From the NCBI GenBank assembly GCA_013791675.1, contig VMTI01000228.1:1-22845 (forward strand): a stretch of DNA of 22,845 nt, written 5' to 3'. Shown here piece after piece: positions 22,094 through 22,845 of the stretch. The DNA is from a bacterium. GTDB taxonomy: Bacteria > CG03. The notes under the pieces are model-generated. The model did not search any database and had not been told where the DNA came from. It was given only the letters and a program-made list of their open reading frames with translations. The position numbers and the translations under genes were made by a program. The number at the start of each line of letters is the position of its first letter. Positions within the stretch are counted from its first letter, which is position 1.

Positions 22094-22845
22094 GTATAGC
22101 TTCATTTTCCATAAGACAGAAAGTGCTTGTAAACCTGATAACCATGGCCGCGATATTCGTGGGAGGTTATAAGGCGTGGAATATGCAGAGAGAAGTTATG
22201 CCGGCCATAGAGATAGATTATGTTTTTGTGACGACGCCTTATCCGGGAGCTTCGCCTCAGGAAGTGGAGAAACTCGTCACCATGCCTCTTGAAGACGCTC
22301 TGGCGAATATAGACGGTATAGACCTGTATAATTCGGTGTCCCGGGAGGGTTTTTCATTTATTTTTATTGAGCTGGAATCGGACCTTAGCAACAGAGACAG
22401 GGTCATAACAAATATCGCCCGGGAAGTGGATAAGGTGGATCTTCCCGATGACGCGGAGGATGTTGATACGCAGGAGCTGATTTTAGAACACCCGCTTATA
22501 GAAGTGTCGTTTACAGGAAAGGATATTCCCGAAGAAGAATTGAGGGAATATGTAAAAGGTTTTGAGAAAATAGTCAAAGACATTGACGGCGTCGGCAGTA
22601 TATCCAAAGTCGGCTGGCGGGACAGGGAAGTGGCTATTGAGATAGACCCTGATAATCTTGAGAAATATTATGTGTCACTCGAGCGGGTAATCGGCAGCAT
22701 ACGCAACCAGAATCTTAATCTTCCGGGGGGAACACTCACTTCAGACGGGAAGGAACTCATATTGCGGACGGTCGGCGAGATAGATGACGCTCAGGGTTTC
22801 GGCGACATAATAATCCGCACGAACGTTGACGGAAAATATCTTCAG
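22090..22845 (+). CDS. RND-family efflux transporter, N-terminal part (cut by window end)
   Basis: The frame is open from the ATG at 22090 to the last base, 252 codons without a stop. The start overlaps the tolC-like stop (ATGA) with AGAGAGGA just upstream. Residues about 10-29 form the first transmembrane helix (QKVLVNLITMAAIFVGGYKA). The conserved AcrB-type periplasmic start follows: REVMPAIEIDYVFVTTPYPG, then ASPQEVEKLVTMPLEDAL and a IDGIDLYNSVSREG stretch, then DGVGSISKVGWRDREVAIEI and the porter-domain start. It is a proton-driven exporter of the AcrB/HAE1 type by this fold; the substrate cannot be told. A membrane-fusion protein gene is not seen before it and may follow downstream. Confidence 0.9.
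   Translation, partial: MSIASFSIRQKVLVNLITMAAIFVGGYKAWNMQREVMPAIEIDYVFVTTPYPGASPQEVEKLVTMPLEDALANIDGIDLYNSVSREGFSFIFIELESDLSNRDRVITNIAREVDKVDLPDDAEDVDTQELILEHPLIEVSFTGKDIPEEELREYVKGFEKIVKDIDGVGSISKVGWRDREVAIEIDPDNLEKYYVSLERVIGSIRNQNLNLPGGTLTSDGKELILRTVGEIDDAQGFGDIIIRTNVDGKYLQ

Noticed and set aside
1..22845. CRISPR arrays, tRNA or rRNA genes, integrase or transposase genes
   Set aside because: No regularly spaced repeats, cloverleaf-like sequence, rRNA-like stretch or recombinase motifs were seen on either strand.

Overview
The window looks like chromosomal DNA from a Gram-negative bacterium. It carries lipid A genes (lpxD, an lpxC-fabZ fusion, lpxA), bamA, an OmpH/Skp-like chaperone, a TolC-type outer-membrane channel and an RND pump. 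All genes supported here lie on the + strand and are packed tightly, mostly with ATGA or TAATG stop/start overlaps. The lineage cannot be fixed from sequence alone. The LpxC-FabZ fusion is known from Bacteroidota, Planctomycetota and several uncultured phyla, and dispersed CCGTCCCC-type repeats are the kind seen in genomes rich in REP-associated (Y1) transposases. An Omnitrophota- or Elusimicrobiota-like organism is a guess, not a conclusion. No rRNA, tRNA, CRISPR array, transposase gene or convincing intrinsic terminator was seen. Layout: (1) 1-4727, trpF-trpB-trpA-accD-gdhA, the end of tryptophan synthesis joined to the acetyl-CoA carboxylase beta subunit and glutamate dehydrogenase. (2) 4728-5029, the only gap near 300 bases, with a candidate promoter, a possible 22-codon leader ORF and an inverted repeat that runs into bamA. 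(3) 5030-11052, bamA, skp-like, lpxD, lpxC-fabZ, lpxA, an outer-membrane assembly and lipid A operon. (4) 11045-14380, a HAMP-only membrane protein, pfkA, a 64-residue protein with a small nucleotidyltransferase (toxin-antitoxin-like), an unknown exported protein and acpS. (5) 14485-17486, a DUF2339/DUF3999 envelope pair. (6) 17517-20008, bifunctional NAD(P)HX repair enzyme and rlmN. (7) 20005-22845, a promoter with an overlapping dyad, then padR, tolC-like and an RND pump gene cut off by the window end. How the genes work together: region 3 supplies lipid A acylation and deacetylation together with insertion of outer-membrane proteins, and FabZ in the fusion and AcpS in region 4 link it to fatty-acid synthesis. 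Region 7 is a self-contained regulated efflux unit. The most unusual signals are: a nearly identical 25-base segment read in the same frame at the start of both trpB and trpA, giving each enzyme an N-terminal extension; an 18-base imperfect inverted repeat that loops out the bamA ribosome site and starts and also encodes part of its signal peptide; and the nucleotidyltransferase module inside a housekeeping operon.
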